DNA of 6,466 nucleotides, taken from the NCBI GenBank assembly GCA_005893185.1, contig VBOS01000248.1:1-6466 (forward strand), read 5' to 3'. Every line of letters starts with the position of its first letter. Within the stretch, counting starts at the first letter, position 1. Below the pieces are notes generated by a model. It ran no database searches and was not told where the DNA came from. It saw only the letters and a list, made by a program, of their open reading frames with translations. The stretch is from Candidatus Eiseniibacteriota bacterium. Lineage in GTDB: Bacteria > Eisenbacteria > RBG-16-71-46. Below, in pieces: positions 6,047-6,466 of the stretch. Both the position numbers and the translations under genes were made by a program.

Positions 6047-6466
6047 CTATTCGTACCGCAGCGCGTCGACCGGATCGAGGCGCGATGCGCGGTGCGCGGG
6101 GTAGAAGCCGAAGAACACACCCACCACGCTCGCGAAGCCGAAGGCGAGCGCCACCGCCGCCGGCTGGATCAGCGTCGGCCAGCGCGCGATCTGCGTGATC
6201 AGCACAGCCGCGCCCATGCCGAGCGCAACGCCCAGCGCTCCGCCTGCCAGCGCCAGGAACGCCGACTCCACCAGGAACTGCATGAGGATGTCGCGGCGCC
6301 GCGCGCCGATCGCGCGCCGGATGCCGATCTCGCGGGTGCGCTCGGTCACCGAGACCAGCATGATGTTCATGATCCCGATGCCGCCCACGAGCAGCGATAC
6401 GGCGGAGATGCTCGCGAGCAGCAGGGTCATCACCTTGGACGTGGCCTCCGCCGAGTTCGCGATCTC
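6047..6466 (-). CDS. MacB-type FtsX-domain ABC transporter permease, C-terminal part (N-terminus beyond right edge)
   Basis: The visible 139 residues are open to the right edge, beginning within EIANSAEATSK, and end at the TAG at 6047-6049. The sequence is textbook for the end of a MacB-family permease: a membrane helix with SLLVGGIGIMNIMLVSV, the cytoplasmic loop TERTREIGIRRAIGARRRDI, QFLVESAFLALAGGALG with a second helix, then a third helix ending in GFYPAHRASRLDPVDALRYE. Such permeases do not move substrate across the inner membrane directly. They use ATP hydrolysis by a partner or fused ATPase for mechanical work in the periplasm, driving efflux or lipoprotein/peptide export with a MacA-like adaptor and an outer-membrane channel. 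Whether this one carries its own ATPase domain cannot be seen, so no gene symbol is given. The methionines near 6430 are inside the protein and not starts. It converges on the protease gene and probably belongs to an operon to the right. Confidence 0.93.
   Translation of the reverse strand, partial: EIANSAEATSKVMTLLLASISAVSLLVGGIGIMNIMLVSVTERTREIGIRRAIGARRRDILMQFLVESAFLALAGGALGVALGMGAAVLITQIARWPTLIQPAAVALAFGFASVVGVFFGFYPAHRASRLDPVDALRYE

Noticed and set aside
3253..6198. A 981-codon open frame on the plus strand covering the whole protease region and beyond
   Set aside because: After about 3445 its product is extremely arginine-rich and motif-free, while the adjacent frame shows a full set of protein domains. 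It is a shadow kept open by high G+C; only its first part is credible, as a signal peptide.

Overview
The window is very G+C-rich, compactly organised bacterial DNA. Two of its proteins end in a FlgD/T9SS-like C-terminal sorting domain (PNP near the start of the domain, D-x-x-GRR in the middle, GLY-x-x-RL, then a final V-x-R). Secreted proteins of this build, together with arginine- and alanine-rich codon use, fit the FCB-related, metagenome-derived phyla such as Candidatus Eisenbacteria. That placement is an inference from style; there is no rRNA or marker gene here.

Layout from left to right: (1) positions 1-817, minus strand, the N-terminal 272 residues of a NodB-fold, polysaccharide-deacetylase-like protein that runs off the left edge. 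(2) 818-984, a divergent intergenic region with an extended -10 promoter candidate and three tandem 17-bp repeats. (3) 985-2360, plus strand, an ArnT/PMT-type (GT39-like) membrane glycosyltransferase broken by a frameshift near 1690-1705. (4) 2344-3126, minus strand, a small exported protein with four cysteines and a sorting domain; it overlaps the tail of gene 3 by 17 bp. (5) 3127-3277, a second divergent spacer with a 13-bp palindrome. (6) 3278-5974, plus strand, a large secreted HEFGH-motif metalloprotease-like protein with two Ig-like repeats, a jelly-roll domain and a sorting domain. Its signal peptide appears to be encoded one frame away, just upstream (3253-3447). (7) 6047-6466, minus strand, the C-terminal 139 residues of a MacB-type FtsX permease that runs off the right edge.

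The theme is the cell envelope: glycan modification (deacetylase-like enzyme, lipid-linked sugar transferase), surface or secreted proteins with a shared sorting domain, and an ABC-type permease. Neighbouring genes mostly alternate in strand, so there is no long operon and no evidence that they form one pathway. I see no mobile element, CRISPR array, RNA gene or defence system. Points worth a second look are the two frameshift-like breaks in G/C runs, the 17-bp repeat array beside a promoter candidate, and the unusual protease architecture.
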